Source: a virus
Virus record (IMG/VR): IMGVR_UViG_3300036785_000427
Span: 1-52,490 of that record
Reading direction: 5' to 3' (one strand)
DNA length: 52,490 bases
In this document: in pieces, positions 32,186 through 40,086 of the stretch
Numbering within the stretch: position 1 is the stretch's first letter
How the letters are laid out: every line of letters begins with the position of its first letter
Made by a program: the position numbers and the translations under genes
The notes under the pieces: generated by a model
What the model saw: the letters and a program-made list of their open reading frames with translations, nothing else
What the model was told of the DNA's origin: nothing
The model's database searches: none

Positions 32186-32586
32186 GTAAAATATACGATG
32201 CAGTTTTCCACCTCCGCTGCTGCATCATCAGACAGTATTCCACGTTTCTTGGACACATCAAATGGCATAGAATCCCAACCATTTTCTGTTGGAGCAATGA
32301 CATTTGTCAACCGGTAGATCTCTGCCATTAGTGACTGCTGAGTGCGTTCCCAGACTCCAAGAGTCTTGGCTTCTTGTTTAAGCAATAGAGCCGCTACTCG
32401 CGGCCCTGTAACTGGTCCTAGTCCATTTGTGTAGACGGCGGTAAAAGCTCTCGAGATAACAAGAAAATTGTCCTCAAACACTTCCCTACCTATGGGAACT
32501 GAGTGGACATGAGCCGGACCGTTTTCTGTATCTACACTAAGAACCAGGTTAAGTTTTCTATTTAACTTTACCTGTCCATCAGCCAT
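32014..32586 (-). CDS. Tail assembly chaperone-like protein
   Basis: A 190-residue protein after the tube-like gene and before the tape measure, the place of the gpG-type chaperone. It starts at ATG 32586 behind an AGGGAG site. It begins LNRKLNLVLSVDTENGP and is mainly helical, with LKQEAKTLGVWERTQQSLMA in the centre. The end overlaps the next ORF in the -1 frame. A short form and a longer frameshifted form are expected if the system resembles lambda G/GT. Function is inferred from position and overlap. Confidence 0.65.
   Translation of the reverse strand: MADGQVKLNRKLNLVLSVDTENGPAHVHSVPIGREVFEDNFLVISRAFTAVYTNGLGPVTGPRVAALLLKQEAKTLGVWERTQQSLMAEIYRLTNVIAPTENGWDSMPFDVSKKRGILSDDAAAEVENCIVYFTCASSIHLKAELAVATEGLNTLWNAQTTLLNVTEYMRSLPTSTVEESIGEKPMVVNQ
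32161..32167 (-). promoter_or_regulatory. Possible -1 frameshift slippery site
   Basis: CTTAAAG read in zero frame as C-TTA-AAG. It is not a perfect XXXYYYZ heptamer. The A-site codon AAG would re-pair as AAA. It lies in the overlap, and a GGCGGAG purine run follows. TAT-TTT at about 32189-32194 is another weak candidate. Confidence 0.3.
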
Positions 32587-32600
32587 ATATTACTCCCTGG

Positions 32601-33041
32601 TTAAGTTCCGAAGAATCCTGTGTTGACATTGTAATAGCCACGAGCTGTGACTACCATTGCTGCTTCCATTCCTGCAAATGCCATTTCTCGGACACTTTCC
32701 AGTGCCACGTTATTAATAATGTATGGATTCAATACGTCTGTATCTGGTATAATAGAAGTAAGCCCAATAAGAGTTGTATCCTCAAATTGGAGCTTGTAAA
32801 GAGACGCAAGCACAGAACTGCGCACAATCGACATCGTGATTGACGCAGCAAGATATGGTGCTGGACTACTGACCAAGCTGACCATTGCCGGAAGCAGGTC
32901 TGTTGCATTTCCTTCCAACGCGAGGCGAATACCCTCCGTTGTAAGAAAATTGCTTGTGACATTTAGTTCAGGAAAGTCAGCAAAAATTACCGAGGCCCGG
33001 AGCCGATTCAGGACGCCGGGAGGAGTGAACTGAAAGGCCAT
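32601..33041 (-). CDS. Tail tube-like protein
   Basis: A 146-residue protein directly downstream of the sheath gene, the usual place of the tail tube. It begins FTPPGVLNRLRASVIFADFP and has EGIRLALEG, LLPAMVSLVSSPAPYLAASITMSI, and a C-terminal strand MVVTARGYYNVNTGF. The size is in the tube range, and the pattern of strands and a central helix fits. No direct family match was possible by eye. Its stop is followed by a good ribosome site for the chaperone gene. Confidence 0.7.
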   Translation of the reverse strand: MAFQFTPPGVLNRLRASVIFADFPELNVTSNFLTTEGIRLALEGNATDLLPAMVSLVSSPAPYLAASITMSIVRSSVLASLYKLQFEDTTLIGLTSIIPDTDVLNPYIINNVALESVREMAFAGMEAAMVVTARGYYNVNTGFFGT

Positions 33042-33052
33042 GGGCTAACCTC

Positions 33053-34684
33053 CTAGAGTGAAACAAGGTCGGTTGCAACCACATTCACAAGGATATGAAT
33101 GAAGCCACGCGCAGGGATGAACAGGGTTGACAACCCGTCATATTCTCCAATCTTATAATCTCCCGGGTTGGCCAGAGTATAGTTTAAGAACGGAACGGCA
33201 TTGACATTGCACTTTCCAGCAAACTGGCCTCCATTAATAGCCGCAGAAAGATCTGGACCATCGTAACCTGTCATTTCGATCTTTCCCAGAACCATGCCAA
33301 AGGTTGAAGCACTCTGCATAGTGTGGAAAAGAACAGTTTCTAGGTAGTTGATTCCATCCTGATTATAGTACAACGGTGCAAGTGGATTGTTGGAACCATT
33401 AATGATAGCATTGCTGAGATTCAGGTTAACCTCAATCTGGATCCAATCGATTGTATACCACCAGTTGAAGTAGTCATGCCCATCGAGCGTAACTCCTTCA
33501 TAAACCATGGTGAAACTGATACCACCCTCTGCTCCGGTAGAAACATAGTTCGTGTTTGCAGACTTAAAGTTTCGAAGCAACGGACCATGATTCTTTTGCG
33601 GGTACTCCGTCACTCCAAAGAGGAACTTAAACGCCATTGGTGAAACACGATTCGTGTTTGATGGTCGATAGGCCAAGGCATTATAGAACATCGCTGCCAG
33701 AGTAAATTCACCACCTGGATCAATAAAATTTTGAATTAACCATTCTGCTGGAACAGTACCTTCAGCAGGAGCAAAGATTAAGGTCGGATCCTGCAAAGCA
33801 GGTGCTTCAACCATTTGGATCACATCCTTGAAGGATGATCCAGTGCCTTTGGTTCCACCAGAACCCAATTGACCTGGGAAGAATAGATTCATATATGATT
33901 GCAAAGGCCATTCTTTACTATTTCCATCGGCTACAGTCAGCCAGAAATACTCCATCGTATTAGATGGAGCCTCATACTGTTTCAACAGATTTGTGAGTGG
34001 GAGAGGGAGAGCAGCAGTACCAAGAATACTTGGATCACAACCAAATTTACGTGGAAACAGGAATGCATAGATAGTTAATGGATTATTGGCCAGCCAATTT
34101 GCAAGAGCTGCGACGTTATTGGCTGGATTTGCATCCCAACCAAGTTCCAGAACCCACACTCCAACTTCATTTCCTTGGCCAAAGAAAGAATTTGCCATCT
34201 GCTGCAATTCAATAGTATTATGAAGTGTCACTGTTCCCATCGGTGCAGTAGCCGTTCCCGGGCTAACAGCAACAGGATACGTAAATACGTCCGCACTTAT
34301 AAGAGTAGCATTGTAGAGACCATTATAACCCGGACCAATAGGAGTGAACCCGGACATAACAACTGGGAATAAATCTCCAGTCTTAACTCCTGGAATAGCT
34401 GTTGGACAGGTAACAGTCACTACTCCTGCTGCCCATACTACAGAAGTGACTGCCAACGGAACATGGAGTAGTGGAGGTCCCGCCGGATTGTCAACCGTAG
34501 GCACAAACAAATCTGACAATTGTGTCAGTAAGTTCGTGTCACCAACATTCGTGGTGGTCGCCCCAAAGGACAAGAAGCATCCGGTCCGCTGATAGTTGAT
34601 AGGGGTTGGAGCCTCAATGATTGAAACGTGGACCGTTACAATCGCATTCGGATCCGTACTAAATTGAGTCTGAACACCAGTCAT
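33053..34684 (-). CDS. Tail sheath protein, DUF3383-like
   Basis: A 543-residue protein, the contractile sheath. The N-terminus (IVTVHVSIIEAPTPINYQR, LSFGATTT) begins with strands as in DUF3383 sheath proteins. A beta-rich insert spans about residues 75-150. The C-terminal domain contains AEGGISFTMVYEGVTLDG and FFNWWY-like aromatic stretches, then NLNLSNAIING and GYDGPDLSAAING. The gene lies immediately before the tube-like gene, and a GAGGAATG ribosome site precedes the ATG. The call rests on order, length and partial similarity to the family. Confidence 0.75.
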   Translation of the reverse strand: MTGVQTQFSTDPNAIVTVHVSIIEAPTPINYQRTGCFLSFGATTTNVGDTNLLTQLSDLFVPTVDNPAGPPLLHVPLAVTSVVWAAGVVTVTCPTAIPGVKTGDLFPVVMSGFTPIGPGYNGLYNATLISADVFTYPVAVSPGTATAPMGTVTLHNTIELQQMANSFFGQGNEVGVWVLELGWDANPANNVAALANWLANNPLTIYAFLFPRKFGCDPSILGTAALPLPLTNLLKQYEAPSNTMEYFWLTVADGNSKEWPLQSYMNLFFPGQLGSGGTKGTGSSFKDVIQMVEAPALQDPTLIFAPAEGTVPAEWLIQNFIDPGGEFTLAAMFYNALAYRPSNTNRVSPMAFKFLFGVTEYPQKNHGPLLRNFKSANTNYVSTGAEGGISFTMVYEGVTLDGHDYFNWWYTIDWIQIEVNLNLSNAIINGSNNPLAPLYYNQDGINYLETVLFHTMQSASTFGMVLGKIEMTGYDGPDLSAAINGGQFAGKCNVNAVPFLNYTLANPGDYKIGEYDGLSTLFIPARGFIHILVNVVATDLVSL

Positions 34685-34714
34685 GGTTCACATTCCTCTG
34701 TAAGAAACTAGAAC

Positions 34715-34981
34715 TTACTTGGATTTCTTGTTGCGTTTATGATGAGGTACTGACTCAGATTCAGCCTCTTCCCCATTCCCAGGATTTCCAGAATTTTCCT
34801 CAGCTTCAGCCGCAGGCATTAACTCCTGTGCCATCTGAATCGTTGCTGTAAACGGAACAGTTTTGTTCGGCACATCTCCAGCACCAACAGCAGATAAAAC
34901 AGTCACTCCTCCTGGTTTCTGCGCTTTAGCAAGAATAGGATATTCAGCCGTGTAGACTGGCAGATATGTTGTCTGTGGCAT
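34715..34981 (-). CDS. Small protein with acidic then basic tail
   Basis: An 88-residue protein. Residues 1-58 look ordered (TYLPVYTAEYP, TVPFTATIQMAQELMP); the C-terminus changes to Glu/Gly/Asn-rich and ends in a basic HHKRNKKSK. It overlaps the previous gene by 38 bases, with AGGTGA about nine bases before ATG 34981. It lies between a fibre-like protein and the sheath. Function is unknown; it may be a sheath chaperone or initiator, which is speculative. Confidence 0.6.
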   Translation of the reverse strand: MPQTTYLPVYTAEYPILAKAQKPGGVTVLSAVGAGDVPNKTVPFTATIQMAQELMPAAEAEENSGNPGNGEEAESESVPHHKRNKKSK

Positions 34982-36314
34982 GGGGCGTCACCTGTGATGG
35001 AGGGTCTGTGAACCAAGATGGATCGTAAAACTGAACTCTGGCATGAAGAATAAACTGTCTAGCAATATCCCTAGAAACAGTTTGTAGATAATTAACCTCA
35101 TACTCTATTGATTTATATTGAGAAATTGTCTTTGTTTCTGATGAAGTCTGCTTCTCATCATAAGGAACAGGACTATTGGCAAATCCAAGAGTCATCCAGT
35201 CTCGAGAATAATTTTCTACACAAATCATAAAGTCACTAACATCTTCAGCATCTAATCCATACAAATGGATCTTAACTTTATCCCTACATAGATAAGCAGT
35301 CTGTGTCCTAGAACCCATATATGGGATCATCGCCAATGGTTTTGTCTCTTCAATATGCACAGCACCGAACGGGGGAGGTAGATTATCATCTACTAGATAA
35401 GATGGATATAGAGGAAATGGACAATTAAAAGTAGGATAAGGAGGGACATAATTCGCCAGACTAAGCCAAATAGGTAAAGAATTAGAAGGAATAACAGTGG
35501 GCTCAAATTGACTAGGATCACTAATTATCTGAGTTGCATGAGTTGATTTAACTGCTACCCCCTGATAGTGATAAAGATCAGCTTGCTCATACAACCGACC
35601 ACGACTACTGAAAGCAAATAATAGACTTCCATACGTTCCAATATACAGATTATTTGGACCTATTATATTGAATGCCTGTATTTCTGACAACGAAGTAAAT
35701 ACAATCTCATTAGAATCTACGGTTGCATCTTCGCGTTGTTCACTAACTGATGCATAATGAAAAGAGCCTTGAACCTCCATATCAGTTGGTAAAGTAACAG
35801 ATGGTAATGAAGCATACAAGATACACGAAAATTTATGACCATCACTAGGAGAAGTAACCCATGCTCCATTTGAATTATTAGCCGGAATATCTACACTTTC
35901 TCCTGGCTGAAGTACATTTGTCGTAGAAGTTACATAGGAATAGGAAGGACCAGTAAAATCATAAAATAATGGTTCTGCCACACTAAGCCCTTGATCTGCT
36001 GCTAGAAGAGGATTAATTATCTTACCTCCTACAATCCTGTTTGCACCCCAGAAACTACCAGGAGAAACCTGAGTAGCAGCACCACCATCATCTGTTATTA
36101 TAGCCATTCCTTGCATTGGTTGGATACCAGGAGTAGTAATCGGATTCGCACTTGAAGGCACTTTTATCCAATAAACCATGCCGTCGAGAGGAAAAACATA
36201 ACGCTGATAAAGTGAAAAAGCGATTATCTGGTCCATCGACAGGGTCTTAACCCCTGCCGCAAGCGCTGCACCAAGAGGAGGTTTAGAATTAAGGGCGTCT
36301 GTTACAGAAGCCAT
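34944..36314 (-). CDS. Tail-region protein with recurring module
   Basis: A 456-residue protein. Residues 84-167 contain the recurring module (IVGGKIINP, DQGLSVAEPLF, a GP, LQPGES, GHKFSC) also seen in 17218-18786 and 15417-15722. The rest is beta-rich with many Tyr, Pro and Ser (VQGSFHYASVSEQRED, LPIWLSLANYVPPYP) and a helical end. ATG 36314 lies in a TAATG junction; an upstream start would overlap the previous gene. Its presence before the sheath rather than with the fibres suggests a neck whisker or collar fibre. That is an inference. Confidence 0.65.
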   Translation of the reverse strand: MASVTDALNSKPPLGAALAAGVKTLSMDQIIAFSLYQRYVFPLDGMVYWIKVPSSANPITTPGIQPMQGMAIITDDGGAATQVSPGSFWGANRIVGGKIINPLLAADQGLSVAEPLFYDFTGPSYSYVTSTTNVLQPGESVDIPANNSNGAWVTSPSDGHKFSCILYASLPSVTLPTDMEVQGSFHYASVSEQREDATVDSNEIVFTSLSEIQAFNIIGPNNLYIGTYGSLLFAFSSRGRLYEQADLYHYQGVAVKSTHATQIISDPSQFEPTVIPSNSLPIWLSLANYVPPYPTFNCPFPLYPSYLVDDNLPPPFGAVHIEETKPLAMIPYMGSRTQTAYLCRDKVKIHLYGLDAEDVSDFMICVENYSRDWMTLGFANSPVPYDEKQTSSETKTISQYKSIEYEVNYLQTVSRDIARQFILHARVQFYDPSWFTDPPSQVTPHATDNISASLHG

Positions 36315-36718
36315 TAATACGATCCACCATCCATAGCATGGGTCCAAGAAGCATTTATACGAGAGTACGTGAAACCATCAGACGGAGCATCGGCAATACC
36401 ACCACCTCCACCAACATGAGTATCCACATAACTCTTATTTGCCGCGTCACCAGAATTAGTAGGAGTAGGCAAGTTCTTAACGATAAATGAATTAGCATTT
36501 TTCGCAATTCCAGAAACATTGGGATTTATAGTCAAAGCGTTTAACGAAGCTGAATAGATAAACAGTACTCCATCAGTATTTCTAGTAACTTGTTGGCCAT
36601 TACTCCAAGGTGGAACTGGAGAATACGTCGGCAAACTTATTCCGCTACCAGCGATAACGGATACACTATCAACAAGAACACCAGAGCCAGAGGTGACCAA
36701 TCTAGGAGCTGCATTCAT
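36314..36718 (-). CDS. Short fibre-like protein
   Basis: A 134-residue protein starting at ATG 36718 in a TAATG junction. It has the fibre repeat AANKSYVDTHVGGGG and ends IADAPSDGFTYSR, then INASW and GGSY, nearly the same end as the 182-residue fibre at 14867-15415. This suggests a shared C-terminal tip or a capping unit. It precedes the module protein and lies before the sheath gene, away from the other fibres. Confidence 0.7.
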   Translation of the reverse strand: MNAAPRLVTSGSGVLVDSVSVIAGSGISLPTYSPVPPWSNGQQVTRNTDGVLFIYSASLNALTINPNVSGIAKNANSFIVKNLPTPTNSGDAANKSYVDTHVGGGGGIADAPSDGFTYSRINASWTHAMDGGSY

Positions 36719-36999
36719 TACCAATTAGTACCAATCTGAGTCCAAACCCCAGGATTAGTGTAAAGATACAGACCATTGTTCGCAGGATTTAACCACTGCC
36801 ATCCTAATTGCGGACTAGAAGGAGGACTATTCCCATACCAAGCACCACCTTGAACTGGATAAGATGGTATAGATTCAGGGGGTGGAGAAGAAACAAAAGG
36901 GAAAAATGTAGGAGGAGAAACAATCACAGGTGCAGGAGGAACATAGTTCTTTGCATAATAGTCTTGAGGCAACTGCCTCATATATGGTAGAATAGCCAT
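36718..36999 (-). CDS. Proline-rich small protein
   Basis: A 93-residue Pro-, Ser- and Tyr-rich protein (PPAPVIVSPPTFFPF, PPPESIPSYP). The last 45 residues include GGAWYGNSPP and LGWQWLNPANNGLYLYT, a tryptophan-rich region like the short repeat units of phage fibres and carbohydrate-binding modules. ATG 36999 follows GGTGGG and abuts the previous stop. Function is unknown; it may be the N-terminal stub of a fibre complex with the next gene. Confidence 0.6.
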   Translation of the reverse strand: MAILPYMRQLPQDYYAKNYVPPAPVIVSPPTFFPFVSSPPPESIPSYPVQGGAWYGNSPPSSPQLGWQWLNPANNGLYLYTNPGVWTQIGTNW

Positions 37000-37125
37000 C
37001 TACTTCCCACCAGAAGGATTAGAACATGCACCAGGAGATTCAGGTTTCGAAGGTTTAGGAAGAGGCTTCCCTTTGCCTTTAGGCTCACCGGGTTTATTGA
37101 TAGGAGAACAGGGTTCAGTAGACAT
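37000..37125 (-). CDS. Tiny Pro/Lys-rich protein
   Basis: A 41-residue protein beginning MSTEPCSPINKPGEPK and made of Pro, Lys, Gly and Ser with two cysteines. It is too short for ordinary gene finders. It starts one base after the previous stop and ends directly before the next start (TAG ATG). Composition suggests a disordered peptide. Because the frame is exactly fitted between two genes, it is probably translated, but its role is unknown. Confidence 0.5.
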   Translation of the reverse strand: MSTEPCSPINKPGEPKGKGKPLPKPSKPESPGACSNPSGGK

Positions 37126-37126
37126 G

Positions 37127-37267
37127 CTATTTTCCTTCAGTTACAGAAGATTCCCAACCTCCTGTAAAATAACCAGTCCAGGCTAATATCAACAATGCAA
37201 GAACAATAATAATAAATCCTCCAAGAGCGAGGCGTTCCATCAAACCTAAATTAGCCCACTTAGTCAA
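37127..37267 (-). CDS. Small membrane peptide
   Basis: A 46-residue peptide if it starts at TTG 37267 (TTGA overlap, GGGAGAG eight bases upstream), or 37 residues from ATG 37240. It has one hydrophobic helix (GGFIIIVLALLILAW), then GYFTGGWESSVTEGK. It is one of a cluster of three tiny genes between connector and fibre genes. It might anchor a complex in the host membrane. The start choice is open. Confidence 0.5.
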   Translation of the reverse strand: MTKWANLGLMERLALGGFIIIVLALLILAWTGYFTGGWESSVTEGK

Positions 37268-37425
37268 TGGAATACTCTCCCTAAGCCACCTAGCAGTTCA
37301 CTAGCAATCCAGAAGGCAATAGCAGCCCATCCAAAATTCCAACGTCCAGAACTCTCCATAATACATGCGGCGATAACAGCAAAGACAAATGCAAAAACTA
37401 AGAGAATTAGGCCAACATTCTGCAT
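37264..37425 (-). CDS. Small two-segment membrane protein
   Basis: A 53-residue protein starting at ATG 37425 directly after a stop codon. It has two hydrophobic segments (NVGLILLVFAFVFAVIAA and FGWAAIAFWIASELL), so a helical hairpin in the membrane is likely. Such proteins in late operons can be holins or assembly helpers. It is far from the endolysin gene, which makes a lysis role less likely. It ends with the TTGA overlap to the next gene. Confidence 0.55.
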   Translation of the reverse strand: MQNVGLILLVFAFVFAVIAACIMESSGRWNFGWAAIAFWIASELLGGLGRVFH

Positions 37426-37920
37426 TTAAGGCTCCATCCATGCTTTAAAGCTTCGTTGATAAAGTGACGTGTCTATAAAGCTTGGGCGAGGAGCTCTTTG
37501 AGCATATGGATTTCGAAATAGATGAGAAACACCTTTTTGTGCAGCTAAAGTCGGAACTCCACGTATAAGACCATCAAATCTTCGCCCAGATAAACTTCGC
37601 CTGAATTTTCCTTCTAATGGAACAGGGTTCCACACCACATCCCAAGCTCCACCACTCATTCCAGATTTTAAACCATCCACAAAAACTCCTTCAAAATTAT
37701 CAACAATGTGGTCTTCCTCCAAACCATAAAATGTTTCTACAATCTTGTATTTTTTCTCCAATTCAGTTGCGATTTGTCCTGTAGTTTTACCATATCCATA
37801 AGATAATTGTGGTGTCGATAACTTCTTAGGTCGTCTCTTCTTTAGTGAACCCAGCATCGGAGATGCTTGAGAATACCGAACAGCGTATGGAATATCTTCG
37901 AAACCAAGTTGCAGTTTCAT
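37426..37920 (-). CDS. Head-tail joining / neck protein candidate
   Basis: A 164-residue basic protein starting at ATG 37920 in an ATGA overlap. It contains KKRRPKKLSTPQLSYGYGKTT near residue 30, and the end has APRPSFIDTSLYQRSFKAW, reminiscent of the RPF-type C-terminus of HK97 gp10-like neck proteins. Position after the connector-like gene and before tail genes suits a tail-completion protein. The family assignment is tentative. Confidence 0.6.
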   Translation of the reverse strand: MKLQLGFEDIPYAVRYSQASPMLGSLKKRRPKKLSTPQLSYGYGKTTGQIATELEKKYKIVETFYGLEEDHIVDNFEGVFVDGLKSGMSGGAWDVVWNPVPLEGKFRRSLSGRRFDGLIRGVPTLAAQKGVSHLFRNPYAQRAPRPSFIDTSLYQRSFKAWMEP

Positions 37921-38372
37921 ATTGTGAGACCCCAGATTGGTCCCCATTGACCAGCAAACATTAGATATGTACGTCCCCAAGGAGTTTTAATTAATTGTAG
38001 ACCCAACAATGTTAGATTTTCTAATTGCTTGATAACCGTGATTCCTTCACCAGTACCTTGATCATGTGCCTGAGTTAAGAATCCCGGTACAAAACTATTG
38101 ATGCCAAGTTTATTCCTTAAATCAGTCCAATACGTAGAATTTGGATTATCCTGAGCAATTTCAACTAATATTGCTCCACCAAGATTATAGACCGCCATTG
38201 CATAGATAGATAATGTGGTAGACTGACTTGGTACTGATTGTAATCCTAAATAGGCCAGATTCAAAGCTTCATTATAAGCCACTTCAATCGTAGTAGAGTC
38301 AGGCATAGACCCATCAGGCACGCCCATGATAGCCTGAACCCAAGTGGTGAAATCATCTAAAGTAGGATCCAT
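37917..38372 (-). CDS. Head-tail connector-like protein
   Basis: A 151-residue helical protein with FTTWVQAIMGVPDGSMPD at the start, YNEALNLAYLGLQSVP and YAMAVYNLGGAILVEIAQD in the middle, and TPWGRTYLMFAGQWGPIWGLT at the end. This layout is that of small adaptors between capsid and tail in myophages (comparable in place to DUF4054 proteins). It starts at a TAATG junction with the preceding gene. Function is inferred from gene order and partial recall of the family. Confidence 0.65.
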   Translation of the reverse strand: MDPTLDDFTTWVQAIMGVPDGSMPDSTTIEVAYNEALNLAYLGLQSVPSQSTTLSIYAMAVYNLGGAILVEIAQDNPNSTYWTDLRNKLGINSFVPGFLTQAHDQGTGEGITVIKQLENLTLLGLQLIKTPWGRTYLMFAGQWGPIWGLTI

Positions 38373-38914
38373 TACCCACGACGTCCACGCCGACCTTGAT
38401 TTGACGGTGGTCCACTTTGAGATCTTGTAACACGAATTCCTTCAGCAGCATGGTCTAAATCTTCAGCGTAACCACCTCTAGGTTCTTCTTCAGAAAAACT
38501 CATTTCTAACTGACGCAATGGTGCACCAATCTGTTCTTCAATTTGAGAGTTCACAGCAAGTGCTGCTTCTTGTCGAACACGTTGGCCAAAAGCTTTCAAT
38601 GCATCATCTTTCTTTTGCATTCCCCTACGAAGTTTCTCTGACGAAATTGGTTTCCCAACAGAATAAATTAACCCATTGAATGGACTACTACGATTCTCAC
38701 TTAGATCATCCACAGAAACAATCCCATACATTCGATGCTGATCTATAATAGCATCAATTTCTGGAGGACTTAAATCAACATTTACACCATTAGGAGCAAC
38801 ACGAATTTGCCCACCAATTGGGATTGTTTGCGTCACGATACCAGTTCTTTCTGGTGTACGATACGCAAACATCTGAATCTGTTTAGATACATTCCCAACA
38901 TACAGTTCTGGCAT
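38372..38914 (-). CDS. Phage head-region protein, unknown
   Basis: A 180-residue protein starting at ATG 38914, seven bases after GGAGG; TTG 38926 is less likely. The first 75 residues look ordered (ELYVGNVSKQIQMFAYRTPE, PPEIDAIIDQHRMYGIVSVDD). The rest is charged and helical, ending in a disordered GRRGRRG. It directly follows the capsid gene and the candidate three-way junction at 38929-38995. It may be a head-completion protein; no catalytic motif was recognised. Confidence 0.6.
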   Translation of the reverse strand: MPELYVGNVSKQIQMFAYRTPERTGIVTQTIPIGGQIRVAPNGVNVDLSPPEIDAIIDQHRMYGIVSVDDLSENRSSPFNGLIYSVGKPISSEKLRRGMQKKDDALKAFGQRVRQEAALAVNSQIEEQIGAPLRQLEMSFSEEEPRGGYAEDLDHAAEGIRVTRSQSGPPSNQGRRGRRG

Positions 38915-38928
38915 ACAATCCTCCAATA

Positions 38929-38995
38929 ATTCTGCGCCGGACGCTTACAGTCGTCCCCATAGTTTGAAGCACGGCAGTTCGTGCTGGCGCAGAAT
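38929..38995 (-). ncRNA. Candidate three-way-junction RNA after capsid gene
   Basis: Perfect inverted repeat ATTCTGCGCC (38929-38938) / GGCGCAGAAT (38986-38995) encloses two smaller perfect hairpins: GGACG/CGTCC (38939-38943, 38952-38956) and AGCACG/CGTGCT (38968-38973, 38980-38985). The stems abut without spacer on both sides of the outer stem, forming a compact three-way junction. The element begins eight bases past the capsid stop and ends about 15 bases before the next start, so it may affect transcript stability, termination or the next ribosome site. There is no T-tract. The role is inferred. Confidence 0.5.
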
Positions 38996-39002
38996 CGCCG
39001 GC

Positions 39003-40025
39003 TTACTGATACTGCATCGTCACGATTGTAATCGCTTCTGGGCGGACACCCCATCCAGAAGTAACCCGCTGCTCGGCAAGCACGTCGATTGCACCGCCGG
39101 CGAGAGGCACCGGGATTTCTTTCGGTGCTGCCATGTCACAAAGCTGAAGCGTACAGGCTTCCATTGAAGGAGTCAGCTTCGCAAATTCGTTAGTGTTGAT
39201 GCGTGAACCTTTTGGCTGCTCAACCTCCGGCATAACGATGACAATTGCGTCATTACCACCCGCACCCTTGCCGATCAGAGTATCGTCATAAGCCCAGATG
39301 ATCTCATCATCGTTCATTTCCAAAACATCTTTGATCACGCCAGCCGTGGAAGTGCTGCCTGCACCAACACGCTGATAGCTGGTGAGTTGCACGATGTTCT
39401 GATATTCCATGGCACCGAGTGTCCGTTGTGGTCCAACGAACACAAACTTACGACCAATGCCAAGTTGATTAGTCCTGGTCTTAATTGCACTTACCTGTGC
39501 GATCAGGAAAAATGCCATCTGGCCGTTGTCATAAGTGACAACCGTTGTATTTCCAGCACTGTCTGCCGGTAGAGTGACTGCTGTCGCGCCACTGGTATTG
39601 ACCAAGCCTTCGCCATTGATAGGATTAAACCCATACAACAGAGCATTCCTAATAAGCTGGAATGCAGCTTGCCGCATACCGAGACGATGTGCATCAACAA
39701 TGCTAAGACCCCATCGGGACATCGCCGCAGTGTCGTGGTGATCATATTCTGCACGAACCCGTATCAGATATGTCGGAGCACTGATTTGCGACAGTGAGAA
39801 GTTGACTCCTGGCAACTGATTATAAGAAGACTGACCAGCAGCCATACGAGTACGAAGATCGACACGCTTGATGTAAGCGTAGAGATCTCCATCTGACAAT
39901 CTGATCAAAGGAGCTCCCGAAGCTAGAAGCTCAAATGCACCAGATGCCTGAGAATACGGCATCAAGGTATCAGGCATCATGTAAGAAGGATGGACCTGAA
40001 CGAATGCCGGAGCAATCGAAGCCAT
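39003..40025 (-). CDS. Major capsid protein, DUF2184-like
   Basis: A 340-residue protein with the pattern of DUF2184 capsid proteins: an N-terminal MMPDTLMPYSQASGAF region, RAEYDHHDTAAMSRWGLSIVD, then NALLYGFNPINGEGLVNT and a C-terminal TLQLCDMAAPKEIPVP segment. It is encoded after the scaffold-like and cement-like genes, as expected in the head cluster. Codon usage here is more GC-rich than in the tail genes, fitting high expression. AGGAG lies upstream of ATG 40025. The fold is presumably HK97-like. Confidence 0.85.
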   Translation of the reverse strand: MASIAPAFVQVHPSYMMPDTLMPYSQASGAFELLASGAPLIRLSDGDLYAYIKRVDLRTRMAAGQSSYNQLPGVNFSLSQISAPTYLIRVRAEYDHHDTAAMSRWGLSIVDAHRLGMRQAAFQLIRNALLYGFNPINGEGLVNTSGATAVTLPADSAGNTTVVTYDNGQMAFFLIAQVSAIKTRTNQLGIGRKFVFVGPQRTLGAMEYQNIVQLTSYQRVGAGSTSTAGVIKDVLEMNDDEIIWAYDDTLIGKGAGGNDAIVIVMPEVEQPKGSRINTNEFAKLTPSMEACTLQLCDMAAPKEIPVPLAGGAIDVLAEQRVTSGWGVRPEAITIVTMQYQ

Positions 40026-40086
40026 GTTTATACTCCTATGCTAGATATGGTAGGCCAGAGTTGGCCCCGGCCTCTTCAGGTTAAGA

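Noticed and set aside
40026-40086. GGCC-rich hairpin before the capsid gene as a terminator
   Set aside because: Stem is only 4-5 bases with no T-tract, and transcription must continue into the capsid gene.
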